DNA from: Psychroserpens burtonensis DSM 12212
GTDB taxonomy: Bacteria; Bacteroidota; Bacteroidia; Flavobacteriales; Flavobacteriaceae
DNA: 64,000 bases
NCBI RefSeq assembly: GCF_000425305.1
Contig: NZ_KE384346.1
Span: forward strand, 122,919 to 186,918
Direction: 5' to 3'
The translations under genes and the position numbers were made by a program. Below, piece after piece: positions 28,701-36,046 of this stretch; position 1 is the stretch's first letter; each line of letters opens with the position of its first letter. The notes beneath the pieces were generated by a model. It searched no databases. It worked only from the letters and a program-made list of their open reading frames with translations, and was not told the origin of the DNA.

Positions 28701-29431
28701 CCTATTCTTATGAATTCAGCAGGTAAAACCGTACCATCTATGGTATCTTCAGGCTCAAATTTTGTCTGAAACGAGTCCGTTACAGGATCATATTTTTTAA
28801 TGCTCGAGGATGTTTCATCTAGTATCCAAATAGAATTGTCTGCGGCATTTGATACAATACGCCCATTACTGATGAGTTCATTAAAAACCCAACTATTAGT
28901 TTTTTGTGGATACTGACTGATGATATGGGTGCGTTGATCATACCGGCAAAGCACAGCGGTATCCAAATCCCTAGAAAAGCTGGAGAACCAAATGTCATTT
29001 TTCTGATCCACTAAATGCAATCTAACATCGGGAAATGGTAAGCGCGTTGCGTCAGGAAGGTACAAAATGTTAGTAAAATGTTTGGTCTGCGGATCATAGG
29101 ATGAAAGACCTGAATTTAAAGCAACACTTCCGATCCATAGCTTACCCTTCTTATCTTTCAAAAGCCCGCCATTTAAATTTCTGTTTTGAAGGCTATTCGC
29201 TTTGCCTTGCTCATGGTTTAGCCCAAATAGCTGCATATCATAGCCATTGAATTTGACTAATCCATTCTGTGTAGCAACCCAAATAAAACCTTGGTCATCC
29301 TCAATAAAGTTGAAGGCCACTTCTTCGGGTAAACCTTCTTTTACCCCATATTCCTTAAAGTAAATTTTATCCTCCTGTGACAGGCACAGGAAAGAACTCA
29401 ATACTAAGTATATTATAATAAGCTGTTTCAT
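25754..29431 (-). CDS. Propeller/Y_Y_Y sensor histidine kinase (array kinase 4)
   Basis: The 1225-residue kinase has a signal peptide, propeller blades (first blade GFIWVATQNGLVKFNGYDM) over ~700 residues, a Y_Y_Y domain (YTNLSPGTYTFRVKGSNADG), a membrane segment (AYCIYFLAFCGLGFLAF) and the shared kinase core. The ATPase domain carries two extra pieces also seen in array kinase 2: a KNDLDHGNLKGL insert after the N box and a 14-codon palindrome-derived insert (LDTPVGAMGERKGH). The DNA at 26035-26230 is nearly identical to 31847-32040 in kinase 2, a sign of gene conversion. No receiver or DNA-binding domain follows. Confidence 0.92.
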   Translation of the reverse strand: MKQLIIIYLVLSSFLCLSQEDKIYFKEYGVKEGLPEEVAFNFIEDDQGFIWVATQNGLVKFNGYDMQLFGLNHEQGKANSLQNRNLNGGLLKDKKGKLWIGSVALNSGLSSYDPQTKHFTNILYLPDATRLPFPDVRLHLVDQKNDIWFSSFSRDLDTAVLCRYDQRTHIISQYPQKTNSWVFNELISNGRIVSNAADNSIWILDETSSSIKKYDPVTDSFQTKFEPEDTIDGTVLPAEFIRIGMSEKFLVVTTQSAAYLIDIMSEKIAKIIEFKTDLENSEPLCFLDKKNLLWCTSGKYLTIHNLNTDEQTELIYGEGALEQISSTGLKYPLLQTNADIYFMDLNTANQFVWKYHYETAEFTIYNDRFNARENPKVLKYWPSRMKIDFSGTKWLGTRPNLYKEDLKKIKSVTHFGKEQLKIDSLNTPFEDRKKRLWISFSGGVMLKDANAKEFQIFLFQKNQFPFKNPREFIEDHQGNIWVGSSNGFAKYDEFSKSFTPFQKGAEMNMIRYDPLRKHIWVLKENGIEAVGLDGKTLYELDRNITKGFNADSFFQDSNGNGWFGDSDDNDFGIIKLLPNDSIVQYNRIPNDESSLSSNEILTITEDRVGTIWIATDGGLHTYRNDKIERIRTGESFSGNWAIGQDNTMWLTTYSGTGLVNVNPEFNTTTNYGQDKGLLHNDISTRNYRNDNQLTSDAEGRLYLTTQRGLSVFDPKTKVFTNFKEEDGVLLGSRSNRTVALFNGEVWILGDEGINSIDPKALFEEKNSIPPKVWITDMTIMDSSYAAPDGDIFTKAIDFTDEIEIAYWQKNLTFEFVALHYLRPEDNQYSWMLEGYDEQWTQPSLNRTASYTNLSPGTYTFRVKGSNADGIWNEEGATMKITIHPPYWQTAYAYCIYFLAFCGLGFLAFRVQKERILKKEQDRSRDRELAQSKEVEKAYTTLKSTQSQLIQSEKMASLGELTAGIAHEIQNPLNFVNNFSEVSNELIDEMNEELDKGEIEEAKHISKDIKQNLEKITHHGKRADAIVKGMLQHSRSSSGTKEPTDINKLADEYLRLAYHGLRAKDKNFNADMKTYFDESISKIDVIPQDIGRVILNLITNAFYAVNEKKMAIEKNDLDHGNLKGLTTYEPTVIVSTKLLDTPVGAMGERKGHAVKISIKDNGNGMPDGIKDKIFQPFFTTKPTGQGTGLGLSMSYDIITKGHGGQLSVETEENAGTTFIIQIPYNN
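25979..26020. repeat. 42-nt palindromic insert in the kinase ATPase domain (copy 1)
   Basis: It encodes 14 extra residues in a beta-hairpin before the DNGNG box. The core CCCCTACAGGGG is an inverted repeat. The same insert, at the same codon, occurs in two other array kinases. Confidence 0.6.
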
Positions 29432-29531
29432 ATGTTTATATCTAGTGTTTTTTATCGGTCACACCTCCCTACCGGCAGGTGGTACATCCATTTAATCATT
29501 CCCTTGGTATCATGATATAGTTATGGATGTT
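29432..29531. repeat. Array spacer with palindromic insert
   Basis: Blocks GTTTATATCTA, ATCGGTCA and TTTAATCATTCCC match the spacer at 35923-36046 in the same order. Between them lies the imperfect palindrome CACCTCCCTACCGGCAGGTG (29463-29482), which looks like a dispersed REP-type element common in Bacteroidetes genomes. Confidence 0.5.
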
Positions 29532-31532
29532 TCATATTTCTTGATTGATTGGTAATATTATAGTGAAAGTAGTTCCTTTACTTGCAGTACTTTCAACTGC
29601 TATCTCGCCGCCATGTGTTTTAATAATATCATAGCTCAAACTCAACCCTAGCCCAGTACCAGAGCCTGTGGGTTTGGTGGTGAAAAAGGGTTGAAATATC
29701 TTGTCTACAATGTCTTTAGGGATTCCGTTGCCGTTATCTTTTACTGAAATTTGTACAGCATTGCCTTTGCGCTCGCCCCCGGTCCCTAAATGGTTGTCCA
29801 TCATTTTTGTAGCTATAGAAACTGTTGGTTTAAAGGCTGAGTCTTCTGAAGTTTTTTTACGCTCGTTCGTTGCATAAAAAGCATTCGTAATTAAATTTAA
29901 AATAACGCGTCCTATGTCTTGCGGAATCACATCAATCTTGCTAATAGATTCATCAAAATCGGTTACCAGTTCCGCATTAAAAGCTTTGTCCTTGGCACGC
30001 AGGCCATGATACGCCAAACGCAAATACTCGTCTGCCAGTTTATTGATATCGGTAGGTTCCTTTTCTGCGGAACTGGCGCGACTGTGTTGCAACATCCCTT
30101 TTACAATAGCATCAGCACGTTTGCCGTGGTGGTTGATTTTTTCTTCATTACTGATCACATCATCGGCAATTGCTTTTACATCTTCTAAATTTCCTTTTTC
30201 TAATTCCTCTTTCATTTCGGTAAGTAATTCTTTGTTTACCTCAGAGAAATTATTGACAAAGTTTAAGGGGTTTTGGATCTCATGCGCAATTCCGGCAGTT
30301 AATTCTCCTAAAGATGCCATTTTTTCGGATTGGATTAATTGTGCTTGAGTTTCTTTAAGCTTTGCAAACGCTTCTTCAATTTTTCGTTTAGCCTTTTGTT
30401 TTTGCCTGTTGTTCCAAAACAAGAAAATCAATATCAGTGAAATTACTACGATGATGCTGTACATCAGATTTCTTTCTTCGGCAATCTTCTTTTCTCGTTG
30501 TAATAATTCAGTTTTAGTTGCTAAGTCTTTTTGAGATTGTTCTATTTCCATTCGTGCCTTCTCGGCAATTTTCCCTGAGGCTGCAGTACGTGCATTTTGA
30601 TTGAGTGAATCATAAATCATCCTATATTGCAAAGCTTCTTTATATTGGCCGAATTTTTTTCGACTTTTAAACAAGGCCCTGTATGCGTCTCTTAATTCTT
30701 TGATAAGATTGTTATCTTCCGCCGTTTTTAATGCTTTATTAGCATAGTGATATGCACTGTCTTTTTTATTGAGTTGAGTAAAAGCGTTCGACATTAGAAC
30801 ATAATCGTAAGCAATCATAGGCTTAAAATCTATTTTTTTATAATACAATAGATCTTCCCTATAAATCACGATAGCAGCAACGTAATCTTTTTTTGTAATA
30901 AATTGATAAGCCATTCTTGAGTTCACCCTTGTTTCTAAATCTTTATCATTTAATTTGATGGCAATTTTTTTGGCGCTGTCGAATAAAGGCTCGGCTTTAT
31001 CCCATTGTCCATTTATCATATAAGAACTTCCTAACAATAAGCCAGTCTTCGCTATTTTTTCATCATTTCTTTCAGATTCGGCTATAGATAATGCCTTTTC
31101 TGCATGATAACGCGTACGTTCGTTATCACCCATCATTCTGTATCCTTCAGAAAGTTGGTAATGTAAATAATAATAGGTTTTGGTAAGACGGTTAATTTCT
31201 GCAACTTCCAACGCTTGCAGTATATTTGCAACTTCAGCATCATATTTTTCTAAACGACCTTCAATTGCGGCTTGCCCTAAAAGTATATCTATAATACCTT
31301 CTTTATAATTAATCTCTTTTGCCAGTTGCATCGCTTTTGAAAAATACTGATTGGCTTTTGCAGGTTCTTTATCAATAAAACCGTAAGCGTATTTAAAGAT
31401 ATTCTGAACTTGAATTGTATCCTTTTTTTTATAGCTTTCCATAACCAGTTTTAAACTGTCTGAATTCTTTATTTGAGCCCTACTGTAAAAAGTAGTAAGG
31501 CAAAAAAGTAAAATAAAACTAATTTTTTTCAT
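29532..31532 (-). CDS. TPR-repeat sensor histidine kinase (array kinase 3)
   Basis: I start this gene at the ATG at 31532 (666 residues), because it gives a signal peptide (MKKISFILLFCLTTFYSRAQ) and lies one base after the upstream stop; a longer frame to 31613 would have no signal peptide and would overlap the previous gene. Residues ~30-330 are tetratricopeptide-like helices in the periplasm (ANQYFSKAMQLAKEI, RYHAEKALSIAESE), followed by a coiled coil, one membrane segment (SIIVVISLILIFLFW), a linker and the shared kinase core ([10 protein letters not shown]). The ATPase domain carries the 42-nt insert (LGTGGERKGN region). No output domain follows. Confidence 0.92.
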   Translation of the reverse strand: MKKISFILLFCLTTFYSRAQIKNSDSLKLVMESYKKKDTIQVQNIFKYAYGFIDKEPAKANQYFSKAMQLAKEINYKEGIIDILLGQAAIEGRLEKYDAEVANILQALEVAEINRLTKTYYYLHYQLSEGYRMMGDNERTRYHAEKALSIAESERNDEKIAKTGLLLGSSYMINGQWDKAEPLFDSAKKIAIKLNDKDLETRVNSRMAYQFITKKDYVAAIVIYREDLLYYKKIDFKPMIAYDYVLMSNAFTQLNKKDSAYHYANKALKTAEDNNLIKELRDAYRALFKSRKKFGQYKEALQYRMIYDSLNQNARTAASGKIAEKARMEIEQSQKDLATKTELLQREKKIAEERNLMYSIIVVISLILIFLFWNNRQKQKAKRKIEEAFAKLKETQAQLIQSEKMASLGELTAGIAHEIQNPLNFVNNFSEVNKELLTEMKEELEKGNLEDVKAIADDVISNEEKINHHGKRADAIVKGMLQHSRASSAEKEPTDINKLADEYLRLAYHGLRAKDKAFNAELVTDFDESISKIDVIPQDIGRVILNLITNAFYATNERKKTSEDSAFKPTVSIATKMMDNHLGTGGERKGNAVQISVKDNGNGIPKDIVDKIFQPFFTTKPTGSGTGLGLSLSYDIIKTHGGEIAVESTASKGTTFTIILPINQEI
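29760..29801. repeat. 42-nt palindromic insert in the kinase ATPase domain (copy 2)
   Basis: It is at the same codon position and of the same length as copies 1 and 3, but the palindrome has decayed (CCCCCGGTCCCTAAATGG). Confidence 0.55.
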
Positions 31533-31533
31533 A

Positions 31534-34500
31534 CTAAATAGTGTTAATTGGTAAGATGATGCTAAACGTTGTTCCTGCCTGTCTGCCGCTATTGCTATCT
31601 GAAAGGCCCTCATTTTCTATAGTTTCCACAGTCAATTCTCCACCATGACCTTTAGTAACGATGTCATAGCTCATGCTCAATCCCAAACCTGTGCCTTGCC
31701 CTGTGGGTTTGGTGGTAAAAAAGGGTTGGAATATTTTTTCCTTAATTTTATCTGGCACACCATTGCCATTGTCTTTTATTGAAATCTGCACAGCATTGCC
31801 TTTGCGCTCGCCCCCGGCTTCTAAAGGGGGGTCCAACAACTTTGTGGAAACTATAACGGTAGGTTCATAGGTTGTTAATCCTTTCAGGTCTCCATGATCT
31901 AAACCGTTTTTTCCAATCGCCATTTTCTTTTCGTTTACGGCGTAGAAAGCATTCGTAATCAAATTTAAAATAACGCGTCCTATGTCTTGCGGAATCACAT
32001 CTATCTTGCCAACAGACTCATCAAAGTCAGTTTTTATATTTGCATTAAATGCTTTGTCTTTGGCTCTTAAGCCATGATAAGCCAAACGCAAATATTCATC
32101 GGCCAATTTGTTAATGTCGGTCGCTTCTTTTTTATCTCCACTAGCGCGACTGTGTTGCAACATCCCTTTTACAATAGCATCCGCACGTTTGCCATGGTGG
32201 TTTATTTTTTCTAAATTCTGAATGACATCAGCCATAATAGCGTGCACTTCCTCCATATCTCCATTTTCGATTGCCTCTAGCATTTCGTCTAAGAGTTCTT
32301 TACTGACTTCTGAAAAATTATTAACAAAGTTTAATGGATTTTGAATCTCGTGTGCTATGCCAGCAGTCAGTTCACCAAGACTTGCCATTTTTTCAGATTG
32401 AATCAATTGGGTTTGGGTGGTCTGTAATTCTGACAAGGCATTTTCTACACTCACTTTAGCAAGCTCTAATTGGATGAAATCTTCATATCTAGAATACGCT
32501 ATGGAAAAAGCTTGTGCAAGAGTCTTTATGAGATCAATATGTTCCTCAATGAGTGGTTCAGAATTGCCTACATATAACATGCCTTGTTTAAATGGTACGA
32601 GCTGTAATACCAGTTTTTCAGGAGGTGTTTCTCCAGCTTGATATTTTTGAACACTTTCAATCTCACCATATTTCATGAATGTTTTCGAGTTTTTAATAAA
32701 TTCACTCTGATTCCATGTTTCTTTATAATCTTTTTGAAGCCTCCAGTTAGTCAGAGCTGGTTGTATTATAGCTACTTCAGTGTCATCGAAACCGATGTGT
32801 AAAGCTGCTAGTGAATCTCCAGAAGGAGATGACAAATAAGCATGAACCATTTGTTCGTCTTCCCGAATGATGAAAATGCCACACCTAAAAAATGGCACAC
32901 CCAATGTTTTTAATTCTTTCCAAACTAAAGGTGTAATACGTTCTAAATCTTTAGTGTTTCGCATCGACGCTATTTCTGCTCTTACGCGATCTAATGACGA
33001 TTGTTTTAGAGCTTCTTTTTCACGAGCTTCTGCATCAATTAAATCTTTGTAGCGTTTATAAGTAAGACTAAGTACTGACGTGAATTTTTTATAGACATTC
33101 AACTCCGTTTCTTCTAATTTAGTTTCGGTAGCTACGTAAAATGATCCTTCGGTAAACATCTGAAAATAAATATACTGAACCGCATTTTTTGAAAATTCGG
33201 GGACCGATAATTGTGTATTAACATGTTGGAAGTAGGCCTTTAATTTTGCGCCTTTTAAAGTGAGAAGATAATCGTTTTGAGATAGCCAATGCTTATACCC
33301 TTGTTTCAAAAAAGGGTTCTTAGAAAAGTCCAATGTACCTCGTGCCTCTTGCAATTCCATATTAACTGTTCTGCTAATGGTGGTTACCTCACAGATGTGA
33401 GAATCTTTTTTAAGTAATGACACCCCTAATCGTAATACTGGGACAGCACTTAAGTTTACAAATTCATTGTAAAATGTCTTAATGGCATCAGACAAATCAT
33501 CTGAGCTGTGCATCGCCATTGCTTGAGATCTTACACGCTCAAGAGCAGACTCTACTTGCGCTTTTCTAGCTTGCGCCTCTGCTTTTTGTAAATCCATAAA
33601 ACGGATGTAAGCTTGTTCAAAGACTTTTGCAAAACGTTTTATGATTTCAGCATCACGCTCTGAGGGTACAATTCCAGAATGCGAAGGGATAAGAATGGCT
33701 GAATTTTTTTGCCAAGCAAATGAGAGTGTGTAGTCTGTCGATTGAAGAATGAGTTGCTTGAATTCATCTGGAAAGTTCCTATAGTCGCTATGTTCAAAAG
33801 CGTATTCAAAGAATTTATTTTTGTCTTCTTGAGGATAAGCTTGACTGAAATAAAGTTCACCACTGTTCTTAGAATCCCAAGCCTCATTGAAAGTCTTATC
33901 ATCAAAATAAGGAATAAAATAACTGCCAGAATGAGAAAAGTCTGGTGCAGAAATCCAATGGATCACATCTTTGTTGTCTGGAAAATAGGTGCAAATAATG
34001 GCTCCACCTGCATCGAGTATAACGCCTAATTCTTGCAATTTTTCAGCAACGACAGCAATCACTTCCTGCAATTCATCTGGTTTGTGCATTGCTAAGGAAC
34101 GTGACCGGACTTTCTCTAAAGCCCCTTCAATCTGTGCTTCTCTTGTTTGTGCTTCTGCTTTTTGAAGGTCGAGAAAGCGAGTGTAAGCCTGCTCAAAGAC
34201 ATTGCCAAAACGTCGAATTAATTTGAGGTCTTCGTTAGAAAAAAGCGCATCACTATAGCGATTAATAGACAGTCCAGAGTTTTCCATAGGAACACAAGCA
34301 CGAGACCAACCTTTTGCATCAAATATTAGCTTTTTTCGTTCTTTTGCGATTTTGGAATCATCGATATGCTTAAAGATAAATCGGAAATAGCTGTCCTTTT
34401 CTTTTTTTGAATAATAATCTGAATAATAGGATTTATTTTCTCTTCTCGCTTTAAAATAGTTGTCGTTTGCAATATGTTTAAATGAAGGCATATGAATCTT

Positions 34501-35922
34501 TGAATAGGGGCCACCTGATGCAGCAGACCATAAGGTCATTCCATCTTGAGGGTTCTCAATATCAAAATCTGTGATGAGAACTGCGCTAGAATGATTGACA
34601 CCAAGGTTTTTCAGCTCATGATTGAGTAAACTAATAACCTCAATAAGCTGTTCACTTTCGTGCATACCCATACTGCGCGCACGCACACGTTCTAAGCTTG
34701 TTTCAATCTGAGCTTCTCTAGCCTGTGCTTCAGATTTTTGAAGATCCAGGAAGCGGGTGTAAGTTTGATTAAAAACAGTACCGAAGCGTTTGAATATCGC
34801 TGCTTCTTCTTCTGTAAACTTTGAATTATTTAGTCTTTGAAATATCAAAACAGAATTACTGCTTAAGGCTAAAGCTCTCGACAATCCAGGAGTGCTAAAC
34901 ATAAAGTCTTGCCGTTCTACGGGTATCCTTTTTAAATCTGAATAGGTATATAAGCGTTTAAAAAAGCGGTCTTTATCTGCCTTTGAAATCTGTTCTGTAT
35001 AAAATTCAATGCCCTTTTCAAAAGCATCAATGACCTTTGAAGTAATTGGGCAGTCTATAAATGGAATGTAAAATTTCTCCATATATCCTAGTTCCTTATT
35101 GGCAAACCAAGAGTAACACCCACCATCTAACTTCCAGCCAGTTAAATCTGTGACGATCTGACTTCCATGCGTATCTATGCCTAATGCAACAACTTCTATG
35201 TCTAAAACCTTAACCACTTCGACCAATTCCTCACTTTTATGCATGGCCATAGATCGGCTTCGCAAACGCTCCAAAGCCCCTTCAATCTGTGCTTCTCTGG
35301 TTTGTGCTTCTGCTTTTTGAAGGTCGAGATACCTCTTATAAGATTGCTGAAAAACAGACCCCATGCGTTTTATGATCTCATTTTCTTCTGAGGTATAGGC
35401 AAGGCTGTTATAACGCATTACAATGAGTGCAGTATGCTCAAACAATACCACTGATCGTGATGCACCAGCCGTGGATAGAATAAATTCTTGCCGCTTTAGG
35501 GGGACATCGGTATGGCTAGAGTTTTTGAAGTAATGCCGAAACATTTCATCTTTCTCAGATTTTGATTGGATGTGAGTGAAAAAATCTTCAAGCTGAGTTC
35601 TTGCTTTATAGAACCTCGTAAAAAAAGTGTTATCAACCGATGGTAAATTCACTATTCTAGGATAAACCTGTCCGTTGGCAGCAACCCAAAAATGCATATA
35701 TTTTTTATCATCAATCCGCTCTAAAAGTAATGCAGAATTGGCTTCAACGCCAAGCTGTTCTAGGTTAACAAAAACTTCTGTGACCACGGTATGTAAATCT
35801 GAACTTTTATGCATAGCCATAGAGGCAGCACGGACATGCTCTAAAGCAATTTCTACCTCTTGAGAACGCTTTAGTGACTTCAGCTCTTGTTGCAGTTTTA
35901 CGATGTCTGTCTCTGTTTTCAT
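31534..35922 (-). CDS. Giant soluble sensor histidine kinase with six tandem modules (array kinase 2)
   Basis: This 1462-residue protein has no signal peptide or membrane segment. It is made of six tandem ~190-residue units (from ~15 to ~1180), each opening with a helix of the pattern ALExVRxxxMAMHxSxEL and followed by an alpha+beta domain that may be GAF-like; I do not recognise a named family. A coiled coil and the shared kinase core follow. Near the C-terminus a 13-residue stretch (NEGLSDSNSGRQA), absent from the other kinases, seems to come from a REP-like sequence inserted in frame. The next gene starts one base after its stop. Confidence 0.9.
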   Translation of the reverse strand: MKTETDIVKLQQELKSLKRSQEVEIALEHVRAASMAMHKSSDLHTVVTEVFVNLEQLGVEANSALLLERIDDKKYMHFWVAANGQVYPRIVNLPSVDNTFFTRFYKARTQLEDFFTHIQSKSEKDEMFRHYFKNSSHTDVPLKRQEFILSTAGASRSVVLFEHTALIVMRYNSLAYTSEENEIIKRMGSVFQQSYKRYLDLQKAEAQTREAQIEGALERLRSRSMAMHKSEELVEVVKVLDIEVVALGIDTHGSQIVTDLTGWKLDGGCYSWFANKELGYMEKFYIPFIDCPITSKVIDAFEKGIEFYTEQISKADKDRFFKRLYTYSDLKRIPVERQDFMFSTPGLSRALALSSNSVLIFQRLNNSKFTEEEAAIFKRFGTVFNQTYTRFLDLQKSEAQAREAQIETSLERVRARSMGMHESEQLIEVISLLNHELKNLGVNHSSAVLITDFDIENPQDGMTLWSAASGGPYSKIHMPSFKHIANDNYFKARRENKSYYSDYYSKKEKDSYFRFIFKHIDDSKIAKERKKLIFDAKGWSRACVPMENSGLSINRYSDALFSNEDLKLIRRFGNVFEQAYTRFLDLQKAEAQTREAQIEGALEKVRSRSLAMHKPDELQEVIAVVAEKLQELGVILDAGGAIICTYFPDNKDVIHWISAPDFSHSGSYFIPYFDDKTFNEAWDSKNSGELYFSQAYPQEDKNKFFEYAFEHSDYRNFPDEFKQLILQSTDYTLSFAWQKNSAILIPSHSGIVPSERDAEIIKRFAKVFEQAYIRFMDLQKAEAQARKAQVESALERVRSQAMAMHSSDDLSDAIKTFYNEFVNLSAVPVLRLGVSLLKKDSHICEVTTISRTVNMELQEARGTLDFSKNPFLKQGYKHWLSQNDYLLTLKGAKLKAYFQHVNTQLSVPEFSKNAVQYIYFQMFTEGSFYVATETKLEETELNVYKKFTSVLSLTYKRYKDLIDAEAREKEALKQSSLDRVRAEIASMRNTKDLERITPLVWKELKTLGVPFFRCGIFIIREDEQMVHAYLSSPSGDSLAALHIGFDDTEVAIIQPALTNWRLQKDYKETWNQSEFIKNSKTFMKYGEIESVQKYQAGETPPEKLVLQLVPFKQGMLYVGNSEPLIEEHIDLIKTLAQAFSIAYSRYEDFIQLELAKVSVENALSELQTTQTQLIQSEKMASLGELTAGIAHEIQNPLNFVNNFSEVSKELLDEMLEAIENGDMEEVHAIMADVIQNLEKINHHGKRADAIVKGMLQHSRASGDKKEATDINKLADEYLRLAYHGLRAKDKAFNANIKTDFDESVGKIDVIPQDIGRVILNLITNAFYAVNEKKMAIGKNGLDHGDLKGLTTYEPTVIVSTKLLDPPLEAGGERKGNAVQISIKDNGNGVPDKIKEKIFQPFFTTKPTGQGTGLGLSMSYDIVTKGHGGELTVETIENEGLSDSNSGRQAGTTFSIILPINTI
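31795..31836. repeat. 42-nt palindromic insert in the kinase ATPase domain (copy 3)
   Basis: The best-preserved hairpin of the three: CCCCC GGCTTCTAAA GGGGG. It sits in the same hairpin turn of the ATPase fold as in kinases 3 and 4. Confidence 0.6.
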
Positions 35923-36046
35923 GCGTTTATTTTTATTGTGATTTAACGGTCATGCCTCGACTTCGCTCACTAAAGGCATGCTGTACGCTAATAATCATTC
36001 CCATAAGTATTATAATTTTGAACATGCGCGTTTCCTGGCTTTAGTT
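35923..36046. repeat. Array spacer with palindromic insert
   Basis: It matches the 29432 spacer block by block (GTTTAT, TTAACGGTCA, ATAATCATTCCC) but carries a different inverted repeat at the same place, CATGCC...GGCATG (35951-35980). The two inserts may have arrived independently at one hot spot. Confidence 0.5.

Noticed and set aside
20464-30348. Similar plus-strand open frames opposite several kinase cores (for example 20464-20697, 24097-24330, 26295-26585, 30043-30348)
   Set aside because: They resemble each other only because the sense strands are homologous; they have no start signals and sit wholly inside real genes.
31533-31613. A longer N-terminus for the TPR kinase starting at 31613
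   Set aside because: It overlaps the upstream kinase and removes the signal peptide from the N-terminus; ATG 31532 is one base after the upstream stop and gives a normal signal peptide.
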